The notes: generated by a model not told the origin, from the letters alone. Positions 16,451 through 24,898 are shown, counted from the stretch's first letter. The stretch is 64,000 bases of DNA from Streptomyces venezuelae (GCF_008642295.1 NZ_CP029190.1:3277001-3341000), one strand, 5' to 3'. Numbers and translations: made by a program.

Positions 16451-16900
16451 TTAGAGGTACACGTGTGGTTCCCGCGGCGCGCCGGGAAATTCCGATGTGT
16501 CATCCACCGACTTGTCGGCCCGGTCGATCTCGCACCAGATCCGTTTCCCGGCGCCCTCGCGCTGCCAGCCCCAGCGGTCCGCCAGCCCGTCCACCAGCTC
16601 CAGTCCGCGACCGCCCGTATCGTCACCGGCCGCATGGCGCGGGGCCGGCGGGCGGTCGCTGGCGTCGGCGACCTCGACCCGGACCCCCGGGGCGCCGAAC
16701 AGCATCCGCAGAACCGCCGGGCAGCCGGTGTGCACCACCGCATTGGTGACCAGCTCGGAGATCAGCAGGATCAGCGTCTCCGCCAGCGGTTCATCGTCCC
16801 CTATCCCGCATCCGGCCAGCCGGGAGCGCGCCCATCTGCGCGCCCGGCCGACCTCCGCGGGATCCGGGCCTACCTCCAGCTGAACCTGAAGCACCTGCAC
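16451..16900 (-). CDS. ATP-binding protein, RsbW-like GHKL kinase
   Basis: A 149-residue single-domain histidine-kinase-like ATPase. The N-box ELVTNAVVHT and the G-box DTGGRGLELVDGL (with WGWQ following) are clear. Streptomyces encodes dozens of these small proteins; characterised relatives act as anti-sigma factor kinases in partner-switching, and many are orphans. No sigma factor or anti-anti-sigma gene is adjacent, so the partner is unknown. The start is GTG 16900; GTG 16894 is an alternative. It diverges from the tiny ORF at 17046. Confidence 0.88.
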   Translation of the reverse strand: MQVLQVQLEVGPDPAEVGRARRWARSRLAGCGIGDDEPLAETLILLISELVTNAVVHTGCPAVLRMLFGAPGVRVEVADASDRPPAPRHAAGDDTGGRGLELVDGLADRWGWQREGAGKRIWCEIDRADKSVDDTSEFPGAPREPHVYL

Positions 16901-17045
16901 CGCTCACACCATCCGAACCGGCGGACACTTCGCCTCGCGAAAGGACGACGGGATCACGGACCGTGACCCCCTTGCGGAGCAGCTTGGTTGACATACAGTC
17001 ACCAAAACAAGCGCTTCGGGCATATTCCAGCGCGAAGGAGTAGGC

Positions 17046-17183
17046 GTGGTGCATACTGTGCGACGCTCACGCCGCCGGGCCGCTCGCATTGACGGGAGCG
17101 TACCGGAGCGGCCCCCGACTCCGGTCCGTTACGAGTCAGGCGAAGGACACAAACGGATATCAACTCTCCGTAATCGGACATGA
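17046..17183 (+). CDS. Candidate very small basic protein (45 aa)
   Basis: A short reading frame starting with two consecutive GTG codons at 17046 and 17049, preceded by AAGGAG at 17035-17040, an excellent ribosome site. The product starts VVHTVRRSRRRAARIDG and is strongly basic; no family is recognised. TTGACA at 16988-16993 could be a -35 element, but no good -10 is visible at the right spacing. It lies in the gap between the ATP-binding gene and an acyl-CoA dehydrogenase gene, and its stop is 34 bp from that convergent gene's stop. Support is translational only. Confidence 0.42.
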   Translation: MVHTVRRSRRRAARIDGSVPERPPTPVRYESGEGHKRISTLRNRT

Positions 17184-17217
17184 GTCCCCACCTGCCCCAC
17201 CCGTTACTCCATTCCCG

Positions 17218-18135
17218 TTACTCCACTCCCAGCAGTTCTGCTGCCAGCAGCTCCTCCGCCTCCGCGGCCGTCCGCCACTGCTCCGCCCGCACCCAGGCCC
17301 GCTTCAGATGCAGGTGGACGTCCGCCTCCCAGGTGAATCCCATCCCGCCGTGCACCTGGAGGCAGTCCCGCGCACCCAGCACCGCGGCCTCGTCCGCCAG
17401 CAGCTTCGCCCCCGCGATCTCCGCGGCGTCACCCGTCACCGCCGCCGCGTAGACCGCCGTACGGGCCAGCTCCGCCCGCACCAGCATCTGCGCGCAGAGA
17501 TGCTTGACCGCCTGGAAGGCCCCGATCGGCTGCCCGAACTGCTCACGGGTCCGGGCGTACTCCACCGCCAGCTCCACCGTGCGCAGCGCACTGCCCAGCT
17601 GGAGCGCGGCCGTCAGCAGCGCACCCTCGTCAACCAGCCCGCCGAAGCCACCGGAGCGGTACGGGGAGACGCCCGGCCCCGCCACCCTGGACAGCGGGGT
17701 CAGCGGGTCCACCGAGGCCACCGGCTCGCCGGTGACCGGGCCGGCGGCCCCCAGCACGGCGTCCGACTCCGCCAGGTACGCCACCGGCCCGCCGGCCCCG
17801 AAGTCGTACGCGGTCACCACCGCCCGCCCCTCGGCCGCGCCCGGCACCAGCCCGGCCGCCAGGTGCGTGGCCACCAGCGGGCCCGGCAGCAGCGCCCGCC
17901 CCGCCTCCTCGAAGACCAGCACCGCCTCCGGCATGCCCAGGCCCACTCCCCCCGCCGCCTCCGGCAGCCGAAGCGCGAAGAAGCCCGCCCCGCCCAGCTC
18001 CTGCCACAGCCGTCGGTCCACGACCGGGCCGGAGTCCACCGCCGCCCGGAGCGCGTCCCGCCCGTACCGGCCCGCCAGCAGGTCCCGGACGCCCGCCCGC
18101 AGGTCCCGCTGCTCCTCGGTCAGCTGGAAGTCCAC
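17218..18135 (-). CDS. Short acyl-CoA dehydrogenase subunit (305 aa)
   Basis: An acyl-CoA dehydrogenase-like protein about 80 residues shorter than normal. The N-terminal helical domain (DFQLTEEQRDLRAGVRDLL) and C-terminal helical domain (EYARTREQFGQPIGAFQAVKH, then QVHGGMGFTWEADVHLHLKRA) are present, but the middle FAD-contact motif QGxxEPxAGSD is missing. Short and long acyl-CoA dehydrogenase genes side by side encode alpha2-beta2 heterotetramers in mycobacterial sterol degradation (FadE28/FadE29 type), which this pair resembles. The GTG start is 7 bp after the stop of the longer partner and has GAGGG upstream. It is the last gene of a three-gene leftward operon. Confidence 0.87.
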   Translation of the reverse strand: MDFQLTEEQRDLRAGVRDLLAGRYGRDALRAAVDSGPVVDRRLWQELGGAGFFALRLPEAAGGVGLGMPEAVLVFEEAGRALLPGPLVATHLAAGLVPGAAEGRAVVTAYDFGAGGPVAYLAESDAVLGAAGPVTGEPVASVDPLTPLSRVAGPGVSPYRSGGFGGLVDEGALLTAALQLGSALRTVELAVEYARTREQFGQPIGAFQAVKHLCAQMLVRAELARTAVYAAAVTGDAAEIAGAKLLADEAAVLGARDCLQVHGGMGFTWEADVHLHLKRAWVRAEQWRTAAEAEELLAAELLGVE

Positions 18136-18142
18136 GCCACCC

Positions 18143-19297
18143 TCACCGGCCCTTCGGCAGGCCGAGGATCCGCTCGGCCACGATGTTCTGCTGGATCTGC
18201 GAGGTGCCGGCGGCGATCGTGTACGAGAGGGAGGACAGCCGGTCGAGCACCCACTCCCGGTCGAGGTCGAGCGAGCCCGCCCCCAGCACCTCCGCCGCCG
18301 CCTCGTACAGCTCCTGGCGGGCATGCGAGTAGCGCAGCTTGAACACCGAGCCGCCCACCCCCGGCACCCCGGCCACCCCGGAGCCCGCCACCCCGGCCCC
18401 CGCCGCCTCGCTCACATTCCACTGGGTGAGCCGCCACAGCGCACCGAACTCCGCATGCAGCCGCCCCAGCCTGCGCCGCAGCACCGGATCGTCCCAGCGG
18501 CCGTTGGCGCGGGCGGCCCGGGCCAGCTCGCCGAGGGTCCGCCGGCAGGCGACCACCTCGCCGACGAAGGCCGTGCCCCGCTCGAAGGACAGGGTCACCA
18601 TGGTGACCCGCCAGCCGTCGTTCTCCGCGCCCACCCGGTGGGACACCGGCACCCGGACCTCGTCGAGGAACATCTCGGCGAACTCGGTGGAGCCGGCCAG
18701 GGTGCGCAGCGGCCGGACGGTGACCCCCGGAGCGTCCATCGGCATCGCCAGCCAGGAGATCCCGCGGTGCCGGGGAGCGGCCGGGTCCGTCCGGACCAGC
18801 AGCTCACACCAGTCGGCGACCTCGGCGTGCGAGGTCCAGATCTTGGATCCGCTGACCACGTACGCGTCCCCGTCGCGGACCGCCCGGGTGCGCAGGGCGG
18901 CCAGGTCCGAGCCCGCCTCCGGCTCGGAGAAGCCCTGGCACCAGATCTCCTCCCCGCGCAGGATCGGCCCGAGCCAGCGGTCCCGCTGCCCGGGCGTCCC
19001 CTCGGCGGCGATGGTCGGGCCGGCGTGCAGCAGGCCGACGAAGTTGGCGCCCACGTACGGGGCCCCGGCCTTCTCGGTCTCCTCCAGGAAGATCAGCCGC
19101 CGGGCGGGGGTGGCGTCCCAGTGCACGTCCGCGTATCCGGCGTCGTACAGGGCCCGCTGCCAGCCCGCGTCGTAGGCGCGCCGGCCCGGCCAGTCGGCGG
19201 GCGAGGGCTTGGCGGGCAGCTTGGGCAGCACCACCGCCAGCCACTCGCGCAGCCGGGCCCGGAACTCCTCGTCCTCCGCCGTGTGGTCGAGGCGCAT
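18143..19297 (-). CDS. Acyl-CoA dehydrogenase, long subunit (384 aa)
   Basis: A full-length acyl-CoA dehydrogenase with WCQGFSEPEAGSDLAALRT in the FAD-binding beta domain and the C-terminal signature AAGTSQIQQNIVAERILGLPK. The residue matching MCAD Glu376 is Ala. A Glu in LSFERGTAF falls where isovaleryl-CoA dehydrogenase has its base, so it is the candidate catalytic residue. An Ala/Gly/Val stretch (GAGVAGSGVAGVPGVGG) is inserted near residue 310. Its ATG shares one base with the stop codon of the upstream amidohydrolase (TGATG), so translation is coupled. It probably pairs with the 305-residue protein just downstream. Confidence 0.9.
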   Translation of the reverse strand: MRLDHTAEDEEFRARLREWLAVVLPKLPAKPSPADWPGRRAYDAGWQRALYDAGYADVHWDATPARRLIFLEETEKAGAPYVGANFVGLLHAGPTIAAEGTPGQRDRWLGPILRGEEIWCQGFSEPEAGSDLAALRTRAVRDGDAYVVSGSKIWTSHAEVADWCELLVRTDPAAPRHRGISWLAMPMDAPGVTVRPLRTLAGSTEFAEMFLDEVRVPVSHRVGAENDGWRVTMVTLSFERGTAFVGEVVACRRTLGELARAARANGRWDDPVLRRRLGRLHAEFGALWRLTQWNVSEAAGAGVAGSGVAGVPGVGGSVFKLRYSHARQELYEAAAEVLGAGSLDLDREWVLDRLSSLSYTIAAGTSQIQQNIVAERILGLPKGR

Positions 19298-20484
19298 CAG
19301 ACCAGGTCCAGGCCGAGCATCCGGATGGCGTTGCCGCGCATCAGCTTGTAGACCGTCTCCTCGTCCAGTCCCTTCACATGGTCGAGGGCGACCTCCTTGG
19401 TGTGCGGGAAGGTCGAGTCCACGTGCGGGTAGTCGGTCTCGAAGGTGGCGTTGTCCCGGCCGACGACGTCGAGCGAGGCGATGCCGTGCTTGTCGCGGAA
19501 GAAACAGCAGAAGATCTGCCGGTAGTAGTACGTGGAGGGCGGCTCGGGGATCAGTCCGCGGACCCCGCCCCAGGCCCGGTGCTCCTCCCACACGTCGTCG
19601 GCCCGCTCGAGGGCGTACGGGATCCAGCCCATCTGCCCCTCGCTGTAGGCGAGTTTCAGCGCCGGGAACTTCACCAGCACCCCGCTGAACAGGAAGTCCA
19701 TCATCGAGGCCATGGCGTTGTTGAAGCTCAGCGAGGCCTGCACGGCGGGCGGGGCGTCCGGGGAGGCGGCCGGCATCTGCGAGGAGGACCCGATGTGCAT
19801 GTTGACCACCGTCCCGGTCTCCTGGCAGACCGCGAAGAAGGGGTCCCAGTAGCCGGAGTGGATCGAGGGCAGGCCCAGGTGGGTGGGGATCTCGGAGAAG
19901 GTGACGGCCCGCACCCCCCGGGCGGCGTTGCGGCGGATCTCGGCGACGGCGAGGTCGATGTCCCAGAGCGGGATGATGCACAGCGGGATCAGCCGGCCGC
20001 CGCTGTCCCCGCACCACTCCTCGACCATCCAGTCGTTGTAGGCGCGCACACAGGCCAGTGCCACTTCCTTGTCGTGGGCCTCGGCGAAGGTCTGGCCGCA
20101 GAACCGCGGGAAGGTGGGGAAGCAGAGGGAGGCCTCGACGTGGTTGAGGTCCATGTCGGCGAGCCGGGCCTTGGGGTCCCAGCAGCCGCGCCGCATCTCC
20201 TCGCGGGTGATGCCCTCCAGGGTCATCTCGTCGCGGTCGAAGCCGACGGCGGCGATGTTGCGCTTGTACGGGAACTTGAGGTCCTCGTAGATCCACCAGT
20301 CGGTGGGCGGGCCGTCGGGGTCCATGGTGATGACGTACCTGCCGCCGGTGTAGGCGAGTTCGCCGATGCCTGCGGTGAGCGGCTTGGGGCCGCGGTCGCG
20401 GTACTTCGCCGGCAGCCACCGGTCGAACAGATGGGCGGGCTCGATCACGTGGTCGTCGACGCTGATGATCCGAGGCAGTTCCAT
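19297..20484 (-). CDS. Metal-dependent amidohydrolase (ACMSD-like fold)
   Basis: A 395-residue amidohydrolase of the group seen beside acyl-CoA dehydrogenases in actinobacteria. The N-terminal metal motif is IISVDDHVIEP (DxH), and the C-terminal signature ETDYPHVDSTFP carries an expected metal-binding Asp and His. A central NMHIGSSSQMP adds the conserved His. Relatives are related to amino-carboxymuconate semialdehyde decarboxylase and may hydrolyse or decarboxylate; the reaction is unknown. The ATG follows GAGGGG. It is the first gene of the leftward operon with the two acyl-CoA dehydrogenases, and operator 20516-20530 lies 31 bp upstream. Confidence 0.88.
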   Translation of the reverse strand: MELPRIISVDDHVIEPAHLFDRWLPAKYRDRGPKPLTAGIGELAYTGGRYVITMDPDGPPTDWWIYEDLKFPYKRNIAAVGFDRDEMTLEGITREEMRRGCWDPKARLADMDLNHVEASLCFPTFPRFCGQTFAEAHDKEVALACVRAYNDWMVEEWCGDSGGRLIPLCIIPLWDIDLAVAEIRRNAARGVRAVTFSEIPTHLGLPSIHSGYWDPFFAVCQETGTVVNMHIGSSSQMPAASPDAPPAVQASLSFNNAMASMMDFLFSGVLVKFPALKLAYSEGQMGWIPYALERADDVWEEHRAWGGVRGLIPEPPSTYYYRQIFCCFFRDKHGIASLDVVGRDNATFETDYPHVDSTFPHTKEVALDHVKGLDEETVYKLMRGNAIRMLGLDLV

Positions 20485-20515
20485 GAATTCCCCTCGCCTG
20501 TTTCGAGAACCATTT

Positions 20516-20530
20516 CTGATGACCCGTCAG
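20516..20530. promoter_or_regulatory. Regulon operator copy 6, CTGATG-ACC-CGTCAG
   Basis: A dyad with one mismatch in the left half (CTGATG), upstream of the amidohydrolase operon. Outer bases extend the symmetry: TTTCTGA on the left mirrors TCAGAAA on the right. Confidence 0.75.
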
Positions 20531-20592
20531 AAACAAGCTAGCCCCGCGCACCCTGGACCGTAAAGCGCTCCCGGCCTACGCTCTGCCTCGAT

Positions 20593-20607
20593 CTGACGCA
20601 ACGTCAG
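20593..20607. promoter_or_regulatory. Regulon operator copy 7, CTGACG-CAA-CGTCAG
   Basis: Perfect half-sites with a 3-bp spacer, 24 bp before the AMP-forming acyl-CoA synthetase start. It lies 77 bp (centre to centre) from copy 6 in the same divergent gap, one copy near each promoter. Confidence 0.8.
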
Positions 20608-20631
20608 CTCAGAACCCACGGGAGGCCGGGC

Positions 20632-22173
20632 ATGACGGACACCGCACGCGAACTGGACCGGTCGGCCACCCTCTGGGAGCTGATCGCCCGACGGGCCGCA
20701 GTCACCCCTGACGCCCCGGTGCTGATCGAGGCCGGGACCGGCCGGACCCTCACCTTCGGCGGACTGCGCGACGGCGCCGAGCGGGTCGCGGCCGGACTGC
20801 ACGGCCTGGGCGTCCGCCCGGGCACGGTCGTCGCCTGGCAGCTGCCCACCCGCATCGAGACGGTGCTGCTGTCCGTCGCCCTGGCCCGGCTCGGCGCCGT
20901 CCAGACCCCCGTCATCCCCTTCTACCGGGACCGCGAGGTCGGCTTCGCGCTCACCGAGTCCAAGGCCGCCTACTTCGCCGTCCCCGGCACCTGGCGCGGC
21001 TTCGACCACACCGCCATGGCCGAACGGCTCGGCGCCCGCGGGGTCTTCGAGGCGTACGCCGGCCTGCCCGAGGGCGACCCCGCGGTCCTGCCCCCGCCCC
21101 CGGCCTCCGGCACGGACGTACGGTGGATCTACTGGACCTCCGGCACCACCTCCGACCCCAAGGGTGTGCTGCACACCGACCGCTCGCTCATCGCCGGCGG
21201 CTCCTGCCTGGCCCACGCCCTCCGCCTGTCCGCCTCCGACATCGGCTCGATCGCCTTCCCCTACGCCCACATCGGCGGCCCGGACTACCTGGTGATGCTG
21301 CTGCTGTACGGCTTCCCGGCGGTGCTCTTCGAGAAGTTCGCCCTGCCCGAGTCCCTGGACGGCTACCGGCGGCACGGGGTCACGGTGGCCGGCGGCTCCA
21401 CCGCCTTCTACTCCATGTTCCTGGCCGAGCAGCGCAGGCTGCCGCCCGGCGAGAAGCTGATCCCCACCCTCCGGCTGCTGGCGGGCGGCGGGGCGCCCAA
21501 GCCCCCGGAGATCTACCACGCCGTCGTACGCGAACTGGGCTGCCGGCTGACCCACGGCTACGGCATGACCGAGGTACCCATGATCACCATGGGCTCGCCG
21601 GACGACACCGACGAGAACCTGGCCGGCACCGAGGGCCGGCCCCCGGCCGGCATGTCCGTCCGGATCACCGACCCGGACGGCAAGCCCGTCCCCGCCGGGA
21701 CGGACGGCGAGGTCCGGCTGCGCGGCGAGGCGGTCTGCAGCGGCTATCTGGACCCGGCCCAGTCGGCCGCCGCCTTCGACGCCGACGGCTACCTGGTCAC
21801 CGGCGACCTCGGGCACCTCACCGGGGACGGCCACCTGGTCCTCACCGGACGCAGCAAGGACGTCATCATCCGCAAGGGCGAGAACATCTCCGCCAAGGAG
21901 ATCGAGGACCTGCTGCACCGCCTCCCGGGCGTCGGCGACGTCGCCGTCATCGGCCTGCCCGACCCCGAACGCGGGGAACGCGTCTGCGCGGTCGTCGAAC
22001 AGCCCGCGGGCGCCGAACCGCTGACCCTGGCCGTCCTCACCGCCCACCTGCGGTCCGAAGGCCTGGCCACCCACAAACTGCCGGAACAGCTGGAGCTGGT
22101 CGAAGCCCTCCCCCGCAACGACACCCTGCGCAAGGTGCTCAAGTACAAACTGCGCGAACGCTACGCGGGCTGA
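20632..22173 (+). CDS. AMP-forming acyl-CoA synthetase (ANL superfamily)
   Basis: A 513-residue ANL enzyme. The P-loop motif is TSGTTSDPKG (residues 169-178), followed by HGYGMTEVP, the hinge TGDLGHLTGDGHLVLTGR, and DVIIRKGENISAKEIE. The C-terminal catalytic Lys is Lys501 in NDTLRKVLKYKLRE. It should activate a carboxylate to an acyl-AMP and then to acyl-CoA. It is a second activating enzyme in the cluster, beside the ADP-forming one at 1615, and could serve a different intermediate or substrate (inference). GGAGG at 20621-20625 is well spaced from the ATG, and operator copy 7 is just upstream. Confidence 0.92.
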   Translation: MTDTARELDRSATLWELIARRAAVTPDAPVLIEAGTGRTLTFGGLRDGAERVAAGLHGLGVRPGTVVAWQLPTRIETVLLSVALARLGAVQTPVIPFYRDREVGFALTESKAAYFAVPGTWRGFDHTAMAERLGARGVFEAYAGLPEGDPAVLPPPPASGTDVRWIYWTSGTTSDPKGVLHTDRSLIAGGSCLAHALRLSASDIGSIAFPYAHIGGPDYLVMLLLYGFPAVLFEKFALPESLDGYRRHGVTVAGGSTAFYSMFLAEQRRLPPGEKLIPTLRLLAGGGAPKPPEIYHAVVRELGCRLTHGYGMTEVPMITMGSPDDTDENLAGTEGRPPAGMSVRITDPDGKPVPAGTDGEVRLRGEAVCSGYLDPAQSAAAFDADGYLVTGDLGHLTGDGHLVLTGRSKDVIIRKGENISAKEIEDLLHRLPGVGDVAVIGLPDPERGERVCAVVEQPAGAEPLTLAVLTAHLRSEGLATHKLPEQLELVEALPRNDTLRKVLKYKLRERYAG

Positions 22174-22286
22174 GGGCCGGGGCTGAGGGCCGGGGACTGG
22201 GGTCGCCGGGCCGGGCCGCCCTTCCTACCATGGAAGGAAACGGCCTCGGGGGCCACGGGGAACCGGCGCACCGGAGGTGATCCCCC

Positions 22287-23543
22287 ATGCGCAGACGCTT
22301 CCGGGCCGGCCCGGCCTGCACCGCCGCCGCCCTGCTCCTCACCGTGCTCTGTACGGGCCAGGCACCCGCGGCGGCCCCACCGGGCCGGGCGGACCTCGAC
22401 CCGGTCACCGTCGAGCGCCTCGACGGGGCGATCCAGGCGGCCATGCGGCAGGCCGGCATCCCGGGCGTCAACGTCGGGCTGTGGATCGACGGCCGCGGCG
22501 ATTACGTGCGCGCCTTCGGGGTCTCCGAGAAGAGCTCCGGAACCCCGATGAAGACCGACCTCTTCTCCCGGATCGGGAGCGTCACCAAGACCTTCACCAT
22601 CACCGCGCTGCTCCGGCTCGTCGACGCCGGCCGGGTCGGCCTGGACGACCCGGTCTCCGACTACGTCCCCGGGGTCCCCGGCGGCGACGCCATCACCGTC
22701 CGGCAGCTCGCCGATATGCGCAGCGGGCTGTACGACTACACCGACGACCAGAAGCTCCTGACCACGATGAAGGCCGACCCGCACCGGTCCTGGAGCCCTC
22801 GGCAGCTGCTGGACATCGCCTTCTCGCACCCCGCCGGGTTCGCCCCGGGCACCAAGTGGCAGTACAGCAACACCAACACCGTGCTGCTGGGGCTGCTGAT
22901 CGAGAAGGTCAGCGGGAAGAAGCTGGGCGACTACATCCGGCAGGAGGTGCTCGGGCCGGTGGGGCTCGAGGACACCGTCTTCCCGACGGACAGCACCATC
23001 CCGGACCCGTACGCCCACGGCTACACCGATTTCACCCCCAGCGGGAAGACCGCAGACGCCTCCCGCTGGAACCCCTCCTGGGCCTGGGCCGCCGGCGCGA
23101 TGATCTCCGACCTGGACGATCTGCACACCTGGGTACCGGCCCTGGTGAGCGGCCGGCTCCCGGACGGCAAACCCCTCGTGAAGCCCGCCACCCAGGCCCA
23201 GCGGCTGGCCGTCGAACCGACCGGCCACCCCGGCATCAAGTACGGGCTGGGCATCATGGAGGTCAACGGCTGGTTCGGGCACAACGGCGAACTGCCCGGC
23301 TACGAAAGCCTGACGATCCGGCTGCCGTCGCAGGGCGCCACCCTGGTGGTGCTCATCAACTCCGACATCGACGGCACCACCGGCAGCCTCTCCAGCCTCA
23401 TCGGCCGGACGGTCACCGAGATCGCCACACCGGCACACCCGTTCACCGTCCCGGCCGCGGCCCGGCCGAAAGCACCGAGCCCCGACTCCAGCCCCAGCAG
23501 CCCCGCCCCGAGCCCGAACCGGAGCCCCGGCCCGCCACGGTGA
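22287..23543 (+). CDS. Secreted serine hydrolase, class C beta-lactamase / D,D-carboxypeptidase-like
   Basis: A 418-residue exported protein. A signal peptide (RRRF, then a hydrophobic stretch to about residue 30, APAAA) is followed by the serine beta-lactamase-like fold. The catalytic motifs are SVTK (Ser98-Lys101), YSN (Tyr193-Asn195) and HNG (near residue 334). A Pro/Ser-rich tail (about 390-418) could span or anchor in the cell wall. It may act on peptidoglycan peptides or esters; true beta-lactamase activity cannot be told from the sequence. An unusually perfect Shine-Dalgarno, GGAGGTGAT at 22273-22281, precedes the ATG. It ends 4 bp before the convergent EF-hand gene. Confidence 0.9.
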   Translation: MRRRFRAGPACTAAALLLTVLCTGQAPAAAPPGRADLDPVTVERLDGAIQAAMRQAGIPGVNVGLWIDGRGDYVRAFGVSEKSSGTPMKTDLFSRIGSVTKTFTITALLRLVDAGRVGLDDPVSDYVPGVPGGDAITVRQLADMRSGLYDYTDDQKLLTTMKADPHRSWSPRQLLDIAFSHPAGFAPGTKWQYSNTNTVLLGLLIEKVSGKKLGDYIRQEVLGPVGLEDTVFPTDSTIPDPYAHGYTDFTPSGKTADASRWNPSWAWAAGAMISDLDDLHTWVPALVSGRLPDGKPLVKPATQAQRLAVEPTGHPGIKYGLGIMEVNGWFGHNGELPGYESLTIRLPSQGATLVVLINSDIDGTTGSLSSLIGRTVTEIATPAHPFTVPAAARPKAPSPDSSPSSPAPSPNRSPGPPR

Positions 23544-23547
23544 TCGG

Positions 23548-24066
23548 CTACGCGTCCGGGGCCTCGACCCCGCAGTAGCCGGCGAAGGCGGTCAGGATCC
23601 CGGCCTCCGAGATCCGCCCGTCCCCGTCGGCGTCCAGCGCCGCCGCCACCGTCTCGGCGAGCTCGGGCGCGATGCCCAGCACCCGCAGCACCCGGGCCGC
23701 GGCCGGCGGCGTGACCCCGGCCCCGTCCTCGTCGGCCACGGCGATCACGGCGTGCAGGAACTGCTGGCCGATTCCGGCGAACCGCTCCGGGCTGTCCTGC
23801 AGCCGCTTCGCGGCGCCGGTGATGAACTCGTCGCGGGTGACGCGCTGGTCGCCGTCCACGTCCGCGATGCCGGCCATGCCCTGCCAGAAGGCCTCGGCAC
23901 CGTGGATGACCGCCTGCCCCTTGTCGGAGCGTGCGGTGACACCGAATTCGGCCATCACCTCCCTGGCGGCCTTGCTGAAGTCCTCGCGGTCGATATAGCC
24001 GTTGCCGTCCTGGTCGAAGATGGCGAATCGGGCGGCGATCTTGCGCTCGTACTGTGCGCTGTCCAT
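23548..24066 (-). CDS. EF-hand calcium-binding protein (calerythrin-like)
   Basis: A 172-residue cytosolic protein with four EF-hand positions. Loops 1 (residues 18-29, DQDGNGYIDRED) and 2 (69-80, DVDGDQRVTRDE) look functional. Loop 3 (112-123, DEDGAGVTPPAA) is degenerate, and loop 4 (145-156, DADGDGRISEAG) has Gly where position 12 is normally Glu. The layout matches streptomycete calerythrin-type calcium buffers or sensors. No target is known. It is monocistronic, convergent with the serine hydrolase. Confidence 0.88.
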   Translation of the reverse strand: MDSAQYERKIAARFAIFDQDGNGYIDREDFSKAAREVMAEFGVTARSDKGQAVIHGAEAFWQGMAGIADVDGDQRVTRDEFITGAAKRLQDSPERFAGIGQQFLHAVIAVADEDGAGVTPPAAARVLRVLGIAPELAETVAAALDADGDGRISEAGILTAFAGYCGVEAPDA

Positions 24067-24334
24067 ATTCGGGATCCGCCTTCACTGATGCGGTGGGGTG
24101 CAGTTCAAGACAAGGCAGGAGCGTAAGGCCTCGATGGCCTGCGCGTTAAGCGAAGCGTGCAAGCAGGTGGCCGCATCGAACCCGCGCACGAGGAGCGCAA
24201 TGGGGCGCGTCGCCCGGAACGGGCCGTTTCACCTACCACGCGCCCTCCCCCTCAAGGAGGAGCTTCGGCCAAAACGGGCGCAGAGCGGCCAAGTGACACT
24301 ACATTCGGGAGGGTCGACAAGGGCTGGGGGCTCT

Positions 24335-24898
24335 ATGCCGAAGGATGCACCACCCCGTTGGGACCGCCGGATGCAGCAACGGCTCGCGCGCGGCGAGGCC
24401 GCCGCGCTCGGGGAGCTGTACGACCGTTTCGCCTCGCTGGTGCACAGCCTGGCGCACCGGGTGCTGGGCGACGAGCAGGCCGCGGACCGGATCACCCGCG
24501 AAGTCTTCGGGTACATCTGGGAGAACCCGGACGCGTACGACCCCAAACAGGGCTCCATGCGCTCCTGGGTGGCCCGGATCACCCAGGGGCAGGCCGTGGC
24601 CCGGCTGCGGCAGTCCGAGGTGGGCCGCGGTTCGCGCGAGGAGCTCGAACAGAAGGTCCGCAGCGCCAACGCGGCGGCCCGCGCCGACTACATCGTCACC
24701 TCCATGCCCGCGCCGCTGCGGGCCGCCCTGGAACTGGCCTATTTCAAGCGCCGGGACTACCGGCAGGCCGCCGCCGACCTCCAGATCAGCGAGGACGAGG
24801 CGCGCCGCCGGCTCCGGCTGGGCCTGCAGCTGCTGTCGACCGCCAACGCCCTCCCACGAGAGGGCACCTCCCCGCCCGGATACGGAACACCGCGATGA
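24335..24898 (+). CDS. ECF-like RNA polymerase sigma factor
   Basis: A 187-residue sigma-70-family protein with region 2 (about residues 22-90, ELYDRFASLVHSLAHRVLG, then AADRITREVFGYIWENP and SMRSWVARITQGQAVARLR) and region 4 (about 120-175, MPAPLRAALELAYFKRRDYR, then QAAADLQISEDEARRRLRLG). ATG 24335 is chosen because region 2 begins shortly after and the longer upstream frame is of unlikely composition. Its stop overlaps the start of the next gene (ATGA). That gene carries a zinc-finger anti-sigma motif, so the two are likely a sigma/anti-sigma pair. The regulon is unknown. Confidence 0.88.
   Translation: MPKDAPPRWDRRMQQRLARGEAAALGELYDRFASLVHSLAHRVLGDEQAADRITREVFGYIWENPDAYDPKQGSMRSWVARITQGQAVARLRQSEVGRGSREELEQKVRSANAAARADYIVTSMPAPLRAALELAYFKRRDYRQAAADLQISEDEARRRLRLGLQLLSTANALPREGTSPPGYGTPR

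Noticed and set aside
1..22173. Secondary-metabolite gene cluster
   Set aside because: There are no polyketide, peptide, terpene synthase or tailoring-only signatures; the genes fit CoA-thioester breakdown.
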